Of a stretch of DNA of 64,000 nt, positions 11,401 to 20,690 are shown piece by piece. Each line of letters begins with the position of its first letter. Positions within the stretch are counted from its first letter, which is position 1. The DNA is from Heligmosomoides polygyrus polygyrus (lineage: Eukaryota; Nematoda; Chromadorea; Rhabditida; Heligmosomidae), in assembly GCA_947396885.1 (NCBI GenBank), contig OX377202.1, positions 10,788,001 to 10,852,000 on the forward strand, written 5' to 3'. The notes under the pieces were generated by a model, which saw nothing but the letters and a program-made list of their open reading frames with translations, was not told where the DNA came from and ran no database searches. The position numbers and the translations under genes are program-made.

Positions 11401-11854
11401 TACATACTAGAGTGAAAGCTTTTTATTCTTCTGACCTTCTGATTTACGATTTACGATTTCTGAAATTTCGACCTCATTTACGCACAGCTCTGCAGGCGGC
11501 TGTATAGTTTGACCAAATGAAACAGTCTCGAAGAATACTGTGGATCCTTCGTAACGGCAATAGAATAGGTAGGTGGTTATTCCAACCTACTACGAGCAAA
11601 AAAGGATGCATGACTGTTGCGAACGTTCGAGCTTATGAAGGTACAATTTCGTCAATGAATTACTTTCAGTAAAACTTTTCCAGGAAACCATCGTTTGCTA
11701 TGCTCCTCGCATTTAATCTAACACTGTGCTGCTATTGGAGTTGTTTTCCTATTTCCAGATAAAAACATTGCCACTCACCTGAAGCTGTGAATGTTCTCAT
11801 TCTGGATGTAGCAGTGGAAAAAATCGATGATAGAACAAAGAACAATAACAACAT
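5473..11854 (-). CDS. Transthyretin-like (TTL) family secreted protein, three coding exons
   Basis: Exons on the minus strand are 11779..11854, 5724..5789 and 5473..5666 (336 nt, 111 aa plus TAA). Exon 1 encodes a signal peptide (MLLLFFVLSSIFSTATS) and ends in phase 1 at a CAG/GTGAGT donor. Exon 2 starts in phase 1 after TATTTTCAG. The 57-nt second intron (5667..5723) runs GTGAGC...TTTTAG; its length is a multiple of three, so the frame also reads through it, but removing it restores the family spacing. The mature protein has the TTL hallmarks: GVLHCRGRPA (26-35), TNQDGSF (59-65), WIEHSC (82-87) and IIPENF (104-109), with paired cysteines C30 and C87. TTL proteins are usually 110-150 aa, secreted and nematode-specific; the partner of this one cannot be told. 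TTACAG ends 9 nt before the ATG, which would suit spliced-leader addition. A TTTATT (AATAAA on the minus strand) lies at 5305..5310. The large first intron holds an RTE insertion. Confidence 0.72.
5881..6106. other. Left part of an older element split by the RTE insertion
   Basis: This stretch resumes at 9281 once the RTE and one duplicated 20-mer are removed. It is more G+C-rich than its flanks and has no ORF. A TGTGACCGCC start could be the edge of a long terminal repeat, but no matching second copy lies in the window. Confidence 0.3.
6127..9260 (-). mobile_element. Full-length RTE-type non-LTR retrotransposon with 20-bp target-site duplication
   Basis: The element is flanked by exact 20-bp direct copies of CATTTGTGATTAATATTGCT at 6107..6126 and 9261..9280. 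It has a 77-nt 5' leader, one long ORF, and a 3' end consisting only of a GAA-type triplet run placed directly after the stop codon. Short 3' ends made of simple repeats are typical of the RTE clade. The intact duplication and uninterrupted ORF point to a recent insertion. It lies within the first intron of the TTL gene and splits an older retroelement-like sequence (5881..6106 and 9281 onward). Confidence 0.93.
6142..9183 (-). CDS. RTE retrotransposon endonuclease-reverse transcriptase (intact, 1013 aa)
   Basis: This single ORF encodes the target-primed reverse transcription enzyme of the element. An APE-type endonuclease occupies about residues 77-318, with the expected catalytic residues: N81, E108 in AVQETRW, D213 and N215 in GDLNGH, D279 in QIDF and H306 in PQHRPL. 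A linker of about 200 residues follows. The reverse transcriptase spans about 535-800, with FLDLEKAFDRV (D668), GVHQGSALSP and the catalytic LLYADDV (YADD 757-760). The C-terminal region ends in the RTE-like GRPKQRW motif. No stop or frameshift is present. The first ATG was taken as the start; a later Met (M50 or M55) would still leave the endonuclease whole. TGA runs straight into the triplet tail. The protein looks competent for transposition, but activity cannot be shown from sequence. Confidence 0.93.
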   Translation of the reverse strand: MQATGPCDRPAYEHPCHITWFMTLQVFRESATASAGADAHSQSPASVRSMRGSLMRGRHRGATELVRKSRNVSRTRVATLNVGTLTGRSCELVEALERRRVDFCAVQETRWSCRKSRDIGRGFKAVLCGSPRTTSGVGIIVSERFLDSIVGVERFDDRLMKIVVAAKERLYHFFSAYAPQTGCTDQAKDEFWNLLDEKTAEVPSKDVIIVAGDLNGHVGATKDEYSCHGGFGYGSRNADGERILEYAESHSLTIVNTVFRKRDSHLISYYSGSSKSQIDFVLVKDRDRSLVTDAKIVPYETVAPQHRPLICTLKIAPPRLKQVERCGAARIKWWRMREKEAAVISRVRLPTVTTVDETWKKTTDAIRQAAQSELGITKPGRRKVDKQAWLWTDDVKAKVREKKSLYHVFLGEKTADNWRKYQEARKAAKKAVAVAKATHCGDVNEKLESRDGERYLYRLAKNRHRQTEDIEKFFGINDENGHLLMDRKKALKRWRDYFEEISTVEFPHPAIPSTAPTHGPVQKITVEEIEAALKKMRPGKATGPDDVAADLWKSKYWYPAEWLAKFFNQVVAEKKVPECWRQSTTIPIWKKKGSPADCSNYRPIRLLSHSMKIFERVVDGRIRNIVQLSSNQCGFVAGCGTVDAIHAVRLLIEKHREKQKPVHIAFLDLEKAFDRVPREVIWYALRQHGVPEELIEWVRILYSCPKSRVQAAAGTSMEFPISVGVHQGSALSPLLFVVVMDAITRDLQKPVPWTLLYADDVMLDSEDKGELERELQAWCDRLERFGLRLNVKKTEYLTTDVTESSSIKVNGIELPRTAVFKYLGSAVVSDGKLMVEVNSRVSAAWSKWRSLTGVLCDKKIPERFKSKIYRAVVRPVAMYGAECWPATKEVETRLSVMETKMLRWTAGVTRMDRIRNDAIRQMSGVAPITDKMREARLRWYGHVLRGEEDSVRKIGLNFEVIGKRPRGRPKQRWADTLHTDLKVAGVHPDLALDRERWRHDTRIADPATKRDKR
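9281..10800 (+). mobile_element. Possible LTR-retroelement leader and degenerate gag-like reading frames
   Basis: A non-coding, leader-like stretch (9281..10130) precedes two broken frames. The first opens at 10133 with an acidic stretch, shifts frame near 10235, and ends at 10498. The second (10574..10783) is basic at its N-terminus and then coiled-coil-like (VEHLVNQVKQLQEQVRRL), as in many retroelement gag proteins. No protease, reverse transcriptase or second terminal repeat is seen. A decayed host gene is the main alternative; no family is recognised. Confidence 0.28.
10801..11770. other. Non-coding, inside TTL intron 1
   Basis: Contains a short ATTATAGTATAGT tandem motif at 10803..10835 and otherwise A/T-rich DNA. 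Nothing else is recognised. Confidence 0.45.
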
Positions 11855-11863
11855 AGCTCCGAA

Positions 11864-11880
11864 CTGTAATATTTTTATAG
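11864..11880 (-). promoter_or_regulatory. Possible trans-splice acceptor and TATA-like box before the TTL start codon
   Basis: On the minus strand CTATAAAAAT (11871..11880) is followed by TTACAG (AG at 11864-11865), nine bases before the ATG at 11852..11854. Nematode messages often receive a spliced leader a few bases before the start codon, so TTACAG may be the leader acceptor. The A/T box could instead be a TATA box or part of an outron. Sequence alone does not choose between them. Confidence 0.35.
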
Positions 11881-12214
11881 TATTGTGACTTCCTCATACA
11901 TCTCATAAATTTAATCCGTCGTCCTCATGAAGACATAGACTTTTATTCTGTCAGTGCGTATGGTAGAGAATATCATTAGCGACTTAGCATTTCAAGCAAC
12001 ACGGTTCCATCAAGGGAAGCACGGTGTTTGTACGTTCATATTTTAGTGAATGCTTCTAAATGAGATGTGGCAGACGGATTTTGGTAGTACGCATTCAAAT
12101 TTAGATGCAGCGTGCTAAGAGGGCACCATTCACATTATAATTTGATAGAATTGTTGATGTTGAAAGCTGCCTTGAAGTATGCGATTTTCTGATTTTGCAA
12201 GTAGCGCGAAATGC

Positions 12215-12900
12215 TATGTTTAGTGCACATGTGGAATATATCGGACCCGATATTTGCTGCATGTTGCTCGTTAGCAGGGGCTGGCGGAACGTACCCCGCG
12301 GAGCTTGCTCCCGTGGATATACCAGCGACGGTCGTAAACCAGATCCGACGGGGAGACGAGGAAGGAACGGTGACCACGCCCGTGGAAATGATCATAAAAA
12401 GCCCGCCCCAGTAGACATTGTACGCTTTTTCCCCGCTCTTGACCGCACTCCCATTTCGGTCCATCTAATTTATAAATTGTTGTTCTTGTTCTCTAGTAAC
12501 TCGTTGCTCATAAATATTCTTAGTCATCCACGTATTATTTTCTTGTGCCGATATCAGTACAGTAATCGAAACGATTACAATTCGACGACACCTAGTGTCC
12601 GAATAAAGGCAAAAATCAGAAAGATACAAATAAGACAAGGAAGGGAGCAAAGAGGAGACTAGGTAACAGCTAAGGCAAGACTGAACCTAGTTGTTTAGAT
12701 CTGTGGGCTTCTATGGACTCACCTGGAGGCGTGTCTACCGTGTGCTTCCACGTCTTCCCGTCGGATATGGTTTACGACCGAGGGCCGTCGCTGGGATGTC
12801 CGCGGGAGCAAGCTCCGCGTGGTACGTTCCGCCGGCCCCTGCTCTTAACGAGCAACATGCAGAATATATCGGGTCCGATATACTTCACACACATGGTAAC
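12215..12900. mobile_element. Foldback element with ~140-bp inverted arms
   Basis: The left arm (about 12215..12360: ATATCGGACCCGATAT, TGCATGTTGCTCGTTA, GGAGCTTGCTCCCG, GGTCGTAAACCA) recurs reverse-complemented at about 12750..12900. The spacer is about 390 bp and A/T-rich, without a transposase. The arm tip is itself palindromic (TATCGGACCCGATA). Confidence 0.7.
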
Positions 12901-12919
12901 GTTTCAGACAGTATCACCC

Positions 12920-13863
12920 TCATTTTTGGTCTCTAGATGCTAATCGCATACAGAAACTCGCATCTGGCGAGCAGTTGTTATCTAACAACGCTGAACGGTT
13001 TACATATCCAACAACTAGCGGTGCAATCCCATTAAATAAATTATCTATCCCGTCTCTGGAATATTGAAAAATAGTTATAAAAGCATGAAAAACACCAGCG
13101 GCTGATCCCCGTTTAAATTCCAGCGTTACCAAATGCCTGAGCGTCAACTGATTCACCGTGGGGCGATACGTCATGGTCACCCGGAGACGCGTGAGGCGTA
13201 TTTTTGCTTATTATTGTTTGCTTTTGATGTTTTACTGTAGGGCTTCCCAGGGGACTCTGGGGTTGGGATGAGGGTGGACACGTCGAGAGAACGAGATATT
13301 TGGATGCAATCCCGTTATAAGGTGCCTCCCCCTTGGGGTTGCACCCAATTAGCTTCTACTTTGGTAATGTGGTTGAATTCACTGCAAACGTTTCACTCAA
13401 ATCAAGAAGATGAGCAAATTTTAAGCAGTCTCTAAATTCTGTCTACATAAAAAGGACAAGAAATTGAAGTAGAAAATGGAAAAGAAAACGGGATAAGCCG
13501 AGAGACACAGTGGAGGAAAGAAAAGATGAATAAAGGCGAGGGTTTAGAAAAAATTGAAAGATAAGCGTGAAAATATAGTTGGACAAGTCACTAGAAAAAA
13601 ATAAAGGATAACGGAGAAATCTGCTTTTAAATGTGAAGTGTTTGAAGTAATCCTTGTTGTTTTTAAATAATTTTTTAAAAGAACGACTTACATTTTGCTC
13701 CGACTACTACCTGCAGCTGCAGGCTTGCGAATAAACCAGTGTGTATCACAGCACTATTATACGTGACGATGATAGCACACTCGTCTACACTTGTGTTGCA
13801 GATAGAGGTGGTCGTTTTAGTGATGTAAGCTAGCATAGTGGCAGCAATAATAAGAAAATGCAT
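12920..13863 (-). CDS. Putative small secreted cysteine-containing protein, two exons (80 aa)
   Basis: Exon 1 (13692..13863) starts MHFLIIAATMLAYITKTTTS, a good signal peptide, and ends in phase 1 at a strong GTAAGT donor. Exon 2 (12920..12990) follows CCGTTCAG, is in the matching phase and ends in TGA. The spliced length is 243 nt, 80 aa. The predicted mature peptide has four cysteines (in SIC, DEC, NNC and SFC) and no recognised domain. The acceptor is only moderate, no poly(A) signal is seen before the foldback element at 12215..12900, and extra exons in the 701-nt intron cannot be excluded. Exon 1 is the stronger part. Confidence 0.35.
13200..13690. other. Intron or intergenic DNA, nothing recognised
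   Basis: Purine-rich, A/T-rich stretch lying in the intron of the putative 80-aa secreted protein. No element or gene is visible. Confidence 0.4.
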
Positions 13864-13921
13864 TTTATCGTAATCAGAGTTGAAGAGTATTTCCTTTGCT
13901 AGTAAAAACTAGCTTTGTTCA

Positions 13922-14150
13922 CTTGGGCGCATGTAGCACAGTCAGAGGAGGTGCGAGCTGTCGCGCGTGCACGTGATACTAGGTTCGTGCTTTGGATTTC
14001 CCGCACATGCCAACCAAGCCTTCCATCCTTCCGGAATCGGAGAATTGGTTCCGGACTTGTCTTGGAAAGGTGCAGTGCTGACTTGCTCATCGGCTGGCCA
14101 CCGCAACTCATTAGGCAAATACACATTCATATCGCTTCCACGACATTTTC
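13922..14150 (+). mobile_element. SINE-1 copy with tRNA head
   Basis: Has the A box (TAGCACAGTCAGAGG) and a degenerate B box (GGTTCGTGCTTTG), followed by the SINE-1 body CCAACCAAGCCTTCCATCC and CGGCTGGCCACCGCAA. The 3' tail is lost. Confidence 0.85.
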
Positions 14151-14647
14151 ACCCATGAAATGTTCTCTGGAAGAATGTAGTTAAACTGTTTTAAATTGAT
14201 GAGAGGAATTTATAATATATAAATCTGTGATTATACATAGTACATATTGCTGTGTTTGAAATCATAAACGTCTTCGTGTATTCATTATGTTTCAGAATGT
14301 CTTCAGCTTTCTAAAATGAACTGCTGATGGTTGCACATGTGATGGCGCATTCGGAGGAGGCATCAGCCATTCATTTGTAATTTCCAATTTCAGCACCTTC
14401 ATTTCTATAACACCTTGTCGATGCTACGCTTCTATGGATTCTGATCTATGTAATGCCATAGGACGAGCTACTGTGCGACACTACCTCGACATCGACTTGT
14501 CGCTTACTTTAAGATCACAAAGTATACAGACTTTATGTGACAGTTGATTTGGTGAAGAACTCCATCACTTGTAATGATACCCAGGTACTGTTTTTGCCAG
14601 TTCTGTAGCATATTCGGTGTTTGACATGTGTGCCAGTCAGCGACCGA
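14151..14647. other. No gene seen
   Basis: A/T-rich DNA without a recognisable gene or element. Confidence 0.4.
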
Positions 14648-15734
14648 CTAAAGCCCTACCTACACTTCTGCGGAAACGCGGCAGTCCTATCTTCAAGCAT
14701 AGGGCAGAGATGCAGAATCGCCGCGCGAGGCAAGACCACCTCAGCCCGGCTGCCGCTGATGTGCCGCCTACGCGGCAGAGGCGGTGCAGCAAACGAGGCA
14801 GCGGCAAAATCCTTCAAGGCATTGTTGCCGCATGGCTCTGCCAGCACCGCGCGCCCGTGTCTGGACTCTAGCTGATCGCTGCGGGGATCTAAAGAATGCA
14901 AACTGACCGGTCCTTTAAACTCCCCGATCAGCTCTTTCGTTTCTCGCTCTCTATTTTTGGAATGTTGTGTTTTGTATCGATGGAGAAAGTTGTTGATGAA
15001 GGAATAGCAAGTGCTCATCATCACTTCGATGTTCATGGGTGGTGCCCCTGTGATGGCGATTGAGGCGCACGTTGTGATTGGGGAGCGTAGGTCCTGAGTG
15101 GAACCATTCAGCTGAATACATCACTCCTCTGCATTGCCGCGTTGGCGATTGAACGAGCGGGAGGTGTGCCGCGTGAACTCCACCTTTCTCTAGCACGCGG
15201 CAGTGGATGCCACGTAGGCGGCTGCAGCAAAAGTGTGCGGATTGCTTTGTCCTAGTCCGGACTGCCGCTGATGTGCCGCCTACGCGGCAAGCGCGGTACC
15301 GCCAAAGCGGCAGTAGCTGCCGCAAACGAGGCAGCGGCAGTAACACATCGAGGCATTATTGCCGCTGCAGCCGCTTTGCTGCCTACTGGGGCCGGATTCA
15401 TCAACGACTAACCCGCAGGTATAAGGGGTAGAGATACTCACAATGAAGCCTGCGTCTCTGACTTTTGCCTTATCTCTACCTGATTCTTATCTTATCTCTA
15501 CCCCTTATCACCCGCATACCCATGGGTTAATTGTTGATGAATCCGGCCTCTGGTCGTGGTGGGTTCTAGAATAGAAACTGATAATGATAATGATAATTAT
15601 AACGATAATGATAATGAAGCCGCTTTGGCGATGGAGTGGGCGGCAATGCTAGGGACGGGTGCCGCCTAAGCGGCAGTTTGCCCCTGCGAGGTGGTTTTGT
15701 TGCCTGCCGCGCAGAAGTGTGCGTAGGGCTTTAG
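14648..15734. mobile_element. MITE-like element with G+C-rich inverted ends, invaded by a foldback element
   Basis: CTAAAGCCCTACCTACACTT at 14648 is matched in inverse by a copy ending in GGGCTTTAG at 15734. Subterminal GCCGCCTACGCGGCA and GCGGCAG motifs recur at 14760, 15275, 15320 and 15660. A second foldback element (15388..15550) is nested inside. Open frames here (for example 14656..15346 minus) run through the repeats and are not credible genes. Confidence 0.65.
15388..15550. repeat. Foldback MITE, GATTCATCAACGA family, copy 1
   Basis: Ends are GGGGCCGGATTCATCAACGA and its inverse (GTTGATGAATCCGGCCTC). The interior is an imperfect palindrome built around AACCCGCAGGTATAAGGGGT and its inverse. 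Same subfamily as 32001..32161 and 42056..42186. Confidence 0.75.
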
Positions 15735-16123
15735 ACTCCTTGGTCGATTAATATAGGGATCGGACGGTATGCTGATGAAGGCGTGGTTATATATTCTTAT
15801 CGGCACCAAAGATAGATAAAATGCTAAGATATTCATAGTGAAGATGACGGAAAACGACAAGAATAACCAACGATATGACAGTGGAAGAGAAAAAGGGAGC
15901 GAAGAAAAATGAGCTGACTACCTCCATGTTAATCCACTGAATGGTCTTGTTTTCGCGCGCTTTGGCGGGAGCGCGAAAAAGTGAAGCATTTTGAACAAAA
16001 CATCGTTGTGACAGCTTACTACCTCGATACCAGCCACTTGAGGCTTAAGGAAACTGATTTGAAGCATTTTACGAAATGTTTGGTGATTCAGAATAGTGTG
16101 TTTAAAAATCAAAGCAATTATAA
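15735..16123. other. No gene seen
   Basis: Mixed sequence without a recognisable gene or element. Confidence 0.4.
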
Positions 16124-16125
16124 TA

Positions 16126-17052
16126 CAGGGTGCGTAAAAAGTATTGACGCACTAAACGTAAACGTTAGAAATAACAACACATCATGAAATTAACAAGTTT
16201 ATATACAAAATGTCAACAATGTTCTAGCGAACAGAATAGCATCACTTGTATTTTATATGGGCTTTTTAGCTGCGAATGCAAGAGCGAAGACGCCGAGGAA
16301 AGGCGTCGCCGGTGCGCCGCAAGTAGTCCACGTCGATTTCGTTCCATGCTTTGACCAGATCATTCTTCACTGACTTCATACTTTTGTGGGAAGTAGCGCA
16401 GCCTTGTCCTCCAAAAGTTCCTATCTAGAGTAATTAAGTGGATTCAGATCCGGTCTATACAGAGGTCATTCCTCTGCCGAATTGAAGTCCTCCAAGTTGG
16501 CGGGGCACCAGTCCTGAACAATCCTCGACTCTGCGCAGGAGTCTAATCCTGCAGGAAGAAATACGGCTTCCTCTCGAGGTGGGATTTAAGCCAAGAAACC
16601 AGTTCCTTCTTTAGAACATCAGTACAGAACTTCTACTGAATTATCTTCACTCCTGTATCCACGAAAATGAGAGACGCTTGTGATGAATGCACAAGCCATG
16701 ATATTGGCCAGATGCGCCTCCCTTGCAGGGAGCCTTCCGCCAGAATCAGCACTTTGGACGTCCTTGAAGAGTATGCAACACTCTTACAAGTTGAATGCAC
16801 AAAAATATCAAGTCAATGAAGGTCAAAGCATAGAACGAAATCGACACGGACTACCTGCGGCGCACCGTCGATGCCTTTCCTCGTCCTCTTCGCCCCTGCA
16901 TTCGCAGCAAAGAAGCCCATATAAAATACAAGTGATGCTATTCTGTTTGCTAGAATATTGTTGACACCTTGAATATAAACTTGTTAAATTTCATGATGTG
17001 ATGCTATTCCTAACGTCTACGTTTAGTGCGTCAATACTTTTTACGCATCTTG
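16126..17052 (-). mobile_element. Mariner-like (maT-type) relic with long terminal inverted repeats
   Basis: Flanked by TA (16124-16125 and 17053-17054). Ends are CAGGGTGCGTAAAAAGTATT and its inverse (first bases mutated to CATCTTG). The inverted ends extend for about 170 bp on each side. The minus strand holds transposase fragments in several frames: DWCPANLEDFNSAEEWPLYR, PDLNPLNY, WSKHGT and GDAFPRRLR-type residues, with stops. It is non-autonomous now. Confidence 0.82.
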
Positions 17053-17390
17053 TAGAGGACATATGGCATAAGTGTTGTCGCTGTCATTGCTCATGTCTTA
17101 CTCCGCTTTCTTGATATTTAAAAAAATGCAGTGAATGCTACGAGTTGATACTATAAGTCTGCATCTGATTCGCTTAGTCTGTTCTGCCTTAAATCGTAGT
17201 GCCAGTCATAACATCGCCACAATAAATCAACGGTCTATGTGTCGGTTGCTGAATACCTATCGAGATGACGCTCATTATGAGGATGAATATATGATTCTTT
17301 GCTAAAGTCAGAATTAGCCTAAGATAAACGAAACAAAAGAAAAGTTGACGACCCCTTAACGACAAGCCATCATTTCAGTGCCCGTATTCA

Positions 17391-17748
17391 TGAACGGTCG
17401 GCGGTAAATCCTACAACGACTTGCCTCGACGGCTGCTTACCAGCCTGTTTCTGATTCATGACCCCCAAACCAAGGGTTTTGCTCCCCTGGTAATTTCTGG
17501 CCCCTGTTGAGTATTGATTTGACGGGTAAGTTGGCAACGGGCTAGAGTCGTTGCGTTGGGTCAGAAATTAGCAGGAGAGCAAAATCCTTCCTTTGGCGGT
17601 AAATCTTCCCGGACACGCCAGCGAGGTAGGATTTACCTCGAAACTTACCGATGATTCCCCAACGCGCGTTCATGAATTGCGGGTGACTAGGGAGTGGTGG
17701 TAGATTTGAGACTTACCGGCCAGTAAGTCGTTCATGAATTCAAGCCCA
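17391..17748. repeat. Foldback element with TTCATGAA-type ends
   Basis: GCCCGTATTCATGAACG at the left is inverted at the right (CGTTCATGAATTCAAGCCC). GGTAAATC/GATTTACC and TTTTGCTCCCCTGG/AGGAGAGCAAAAT form inner inverted pairs. There is no coding capacity. Confidence 0.6.
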
Positions 17749-18513
17749 GCTCCATCACTCGTTCCTGTGCTACATAGTTTGATGTCGTGCGAAGAACCTT
17801 AAGCTGCAGTGCTGCATAAAGTCGGCGTGCAGTTGTCGGCGACAACAGCGTCGCCGAAGTATCGGCCTGACGTGCATGCAGCAACGCTACAATCGTTCCT
17901 AGACATGGAAGTGGCGTTTAGATAGCGTGATATCATAGCTCAACTAGAATGTGTTAGCTCTGGTATGGTTCATTTACTTATCTGATCTTCTAACCGTTGG
18001 CATTTACAAAGCTAAACCGGTAGGTTTGGCTTCAAATAGAATTGGGGTCCTTCACCTTTGACTCTCTGATCGTGACATATGGATTCAGCTTTCTTCGCAA
18101 CTTCCTAGCTGAGAGAGACCACACTAATTACGTTTTCTTTCTCTAGCGGTGCCCTTATGGCTAGACTGGATAGATTCCGTTTGACTTTTAGAGAAATTTC
18201 AGTTGGTGAGAGCTTGCATTTAGTGATTCAATACAGCGTCGCATTTAGAACACCCAAACCTACTCGAAATGAGCCACTAATTACCATCCCTGAAACAATC
18301 CGCGGCGCTATGACATTTGTGGGTGGAGCTTACAAGAAAAAACGGCGCAATGCTACTATGACGGGGCCAGCCCTAGGCCTCTCTTGCTGCAAGTTGCACC
18401 CGATTTGCACCGAGATAAGGATGCACTAACATTAGCTGTATGTAGCTACGTCTCATGTGTGCGCTATAGCTTGTTACGGTGGACCCTCCTTATCTCTTCT
18501 TAAAAGCAAAGCT
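17749..18513. other. No supported gene
   Basis: An open frame at 18157..18429 follows a pyrimidine-rich TTTCTCTAG and has a GTGAG 55 bases later, so an exon is possible, but no protein family is recognised. Confidence 0.3.
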
Positions 18514-18860
18514 CCTAAGGGGGCGTTCAGAGCCTTTGTGATGCGAAGCCCACTGTCGGTGCAACGCGATCGTCGCGTCGTGCTCTTCTGCGAGGGTGTT
18601 GGTGGTGTATGAACACCATGCGTTCGAAACGAATGCGTAGTATTGAATCACCGAGCGACGAACATATAAGCAATCCTATCAATCCTCTGCAATCAACAGA
18701 TATACTCATCGCGTAGCGATGCTGGTAATTGCGTGCGATAAGGTGTTCGCTACAGAACGGGTATGAATACCTTGCGACGGGAGACGCGACGTCGCTCGAT
18801 TGATATGGGAGATTATCATTACGTCGCGTCGCGTCGCAACGCTGCTCTAAGCGCCCCTTA
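18514..18860. repeat. MITE-like element with GGGGCGTTCAGAGC-type ends
   Basis: CTAAGGGGGCGTTCAGAGC at the left is inverted at the right (GCTCTAAGCGCCCCTTA). The interior contains ACGCGATCGTCGCGTCG and its partner ACGTCGCGTCGCGTCG. No ORF. Confidence 0.6.
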
Positions 18861-20196
18861 ATTCAGCTTAATCTACTAGAAGATAGCGTTTTGCAGTTTC
18901 ATGAACTGGTACAAGTCTAGAAAACGGGGTCCATCTCGTATCTCTCCCATAACCTTCTGATGTAGCCTAGAACTTGTAAACATAGATTCCCTTCTACAGT
19001 TGTAAACACTTATCGCACGCTAATGCTTACTCCTGTCTGCCACACGGTACCCACTAGCCTGAGGCACTACTGCTCCTTTACCATGCTAGGTTGAGTCTTT
19101 CTGGGGTGGATATTAGCTCCTTGATGCCTCTAAACCTTTGCGCTACTCTGTAGCGCGGCACTGGTACTCCCATCCATCTTCATAGCATGTGCTGAAAAAT
19201 ACTGTGGATTCAACAACCTCCCTTCTTAAACCTTTCACATGAGGGCACACGATATTGATTTATTAACAACTACACACAATACTACCAAGAAGTACACACA
19301 GCCTACGAGTCAAGAAATCGTTCCCATACGTTGCTCCGGAAACCGCCTGCTTGAACCACAGAGGGAAGAGGTCTGCCTGAGGCGTGCGCGAAGGGACAGT
19401 GGCCTTTTCCGCGAAGTCCACGGTTACCCTTCTTGGCTTCCTTGCGGAGGTTAATCCTCTCTTCAGAGATGGCATCGTGTTGTAGACACGATCATCCCAG
19501 GGTAGATGGAATTCCATCATCAAGGGACCAGCAACGATGACAGCGTCGACCAGCCGTCCTGGACGATGACAGCCGAGGAACTGACGGGTGATCCCGCAAA
19601 TGCTAATGCTCGCTCACGGGATATCGACTGCGCGCATCGGCTTGTGCGCGACTGGATCCATAAGCTGCAGCGACCCGAGACCGTTAGATCTCGGCGAGAG
19701 TCATAATATGTTTCTACTTTTAGGAAAATTAGACATCGTCGCTCTAAGGCACATATGTTGTACTTCGTCCTTTTGTCGGTGCTGGTCGGGTACTGCGCAG
19801 TGCGCTCGGTGCGAGAGAAACAGAGTGCGCCGCTGTCGCTCACCCTCCACGGTCAGAGTTCCAGGGATAAGTTGTCGCCGACACTTTCGGCGAGGGGAGT
19901 ATAACATCCCCAGCGGCGCTGTCGGAGACACGGTCGGCGACAGTGTTGCGCGGGTTGCTACGCAGTGCGAGCCATGTTAGTTATTCGAAATCCTCTATGT
20001 TTGAGTGAGAAACGAGGGCGGATAGGCATATTACAGTCGCAGATAGAAGGATGAGTGTCCTTGCCTGTGAGAACGAGTAGTTTATTATATACTTCGTTAG
20101 CGTTACCGAACGATTCGGTTTGGGAACCGCTGAGCAATGTTGCGCTATACATAAACTTTTAATAGCTAGCCTATGTAGCTCACTGACTTACTTTGC
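18861..20196. other. No supported gene
   Basis: Overlapping short open frames occur at 19239..19980 on both strands, but none shows conserved motifs, consistent splice sites or a signal peptide. Unassigned. Confidence 0.3.
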
Positions 20197-20515
20197 TATT
20201 CTGAAGCAGGGCGTGTGTAGCGCAGTCGGAGGAGGCGCGACTGTCGCGTGCACCCGATACCAGGTTCCTGGTTCGGATTTCCCGCCCAGGCCAACCAAGC
20301 CATCCATCCCTCCGGGGTCGGTGACTTGGTACCAGACTTGTCTGGGAAGGATAGAGCGCTGACTTGTTCATCGGCTGGCCACCGCAAGTCATTGTATGGC
20401 CAAATACGCATTCATGTCGCCTCCACGACATCCCGTAGAAGCAGAATGCGCTGGCGCATCCCAGAAGGGATTGAGTAACGCCGTCCTTTATCCTTTATCC
20501 TTTATTCTGAAGCAG
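20197..20515 (+). mobile_element. Complete SINE-1 with 13-bp target-site duplication
   Basis: SINE body 20210..20502 is flanked by TATTCTGAAGCAG at 20197..20209 and 20503..20515. The head has the RNA polymerase III A box (TAGCGCAGTCGG) and B box (GGTTCGGATTTCC). The body and tail end in GAGTAACGCCGTCCTTTATC plus another CTTTATC unit. The duplication proves retroposition and defines the full length at about 293 bp. Confidence 0.95.
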
Positions 20516-20690
20516 TTGTCGAATCTTTTAGATTCACAATACTTATGAGTATCTATGTTCCTCCCAGCAGTAGTCCGCAAATTCGTCGTCTATATTTTAG
20601 AAATCTGTCATCTACAGAAATCGTTGTAAAGGTTAATTTTTTGTATATTTTAAAAGCACTTTCTTCATAAATCGGTGTTTTTGCTTCCAG

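Noticed and set aside
13692..13863. Exon with signal peptide as first exon of the transthyretin-like gene
   Set aside because: Joining it to the exon at 5724..5789 creates an immediate TGA; the exon at 11779..11854 joins in frame and gives the family N-terminus.
14656..15346. Minus-strand frames of 126 and 131 codons
   Set aside because: They run through the inverted ends and GCCGCCTACGCGGCA motifs of a MITE and show no domain.
18147..18202. Internal exon after TTTCTCTAG with a GTGAG donor
   Set aside because: Only 55 bases, no recognisable protein, no neighbouring exon in phase.
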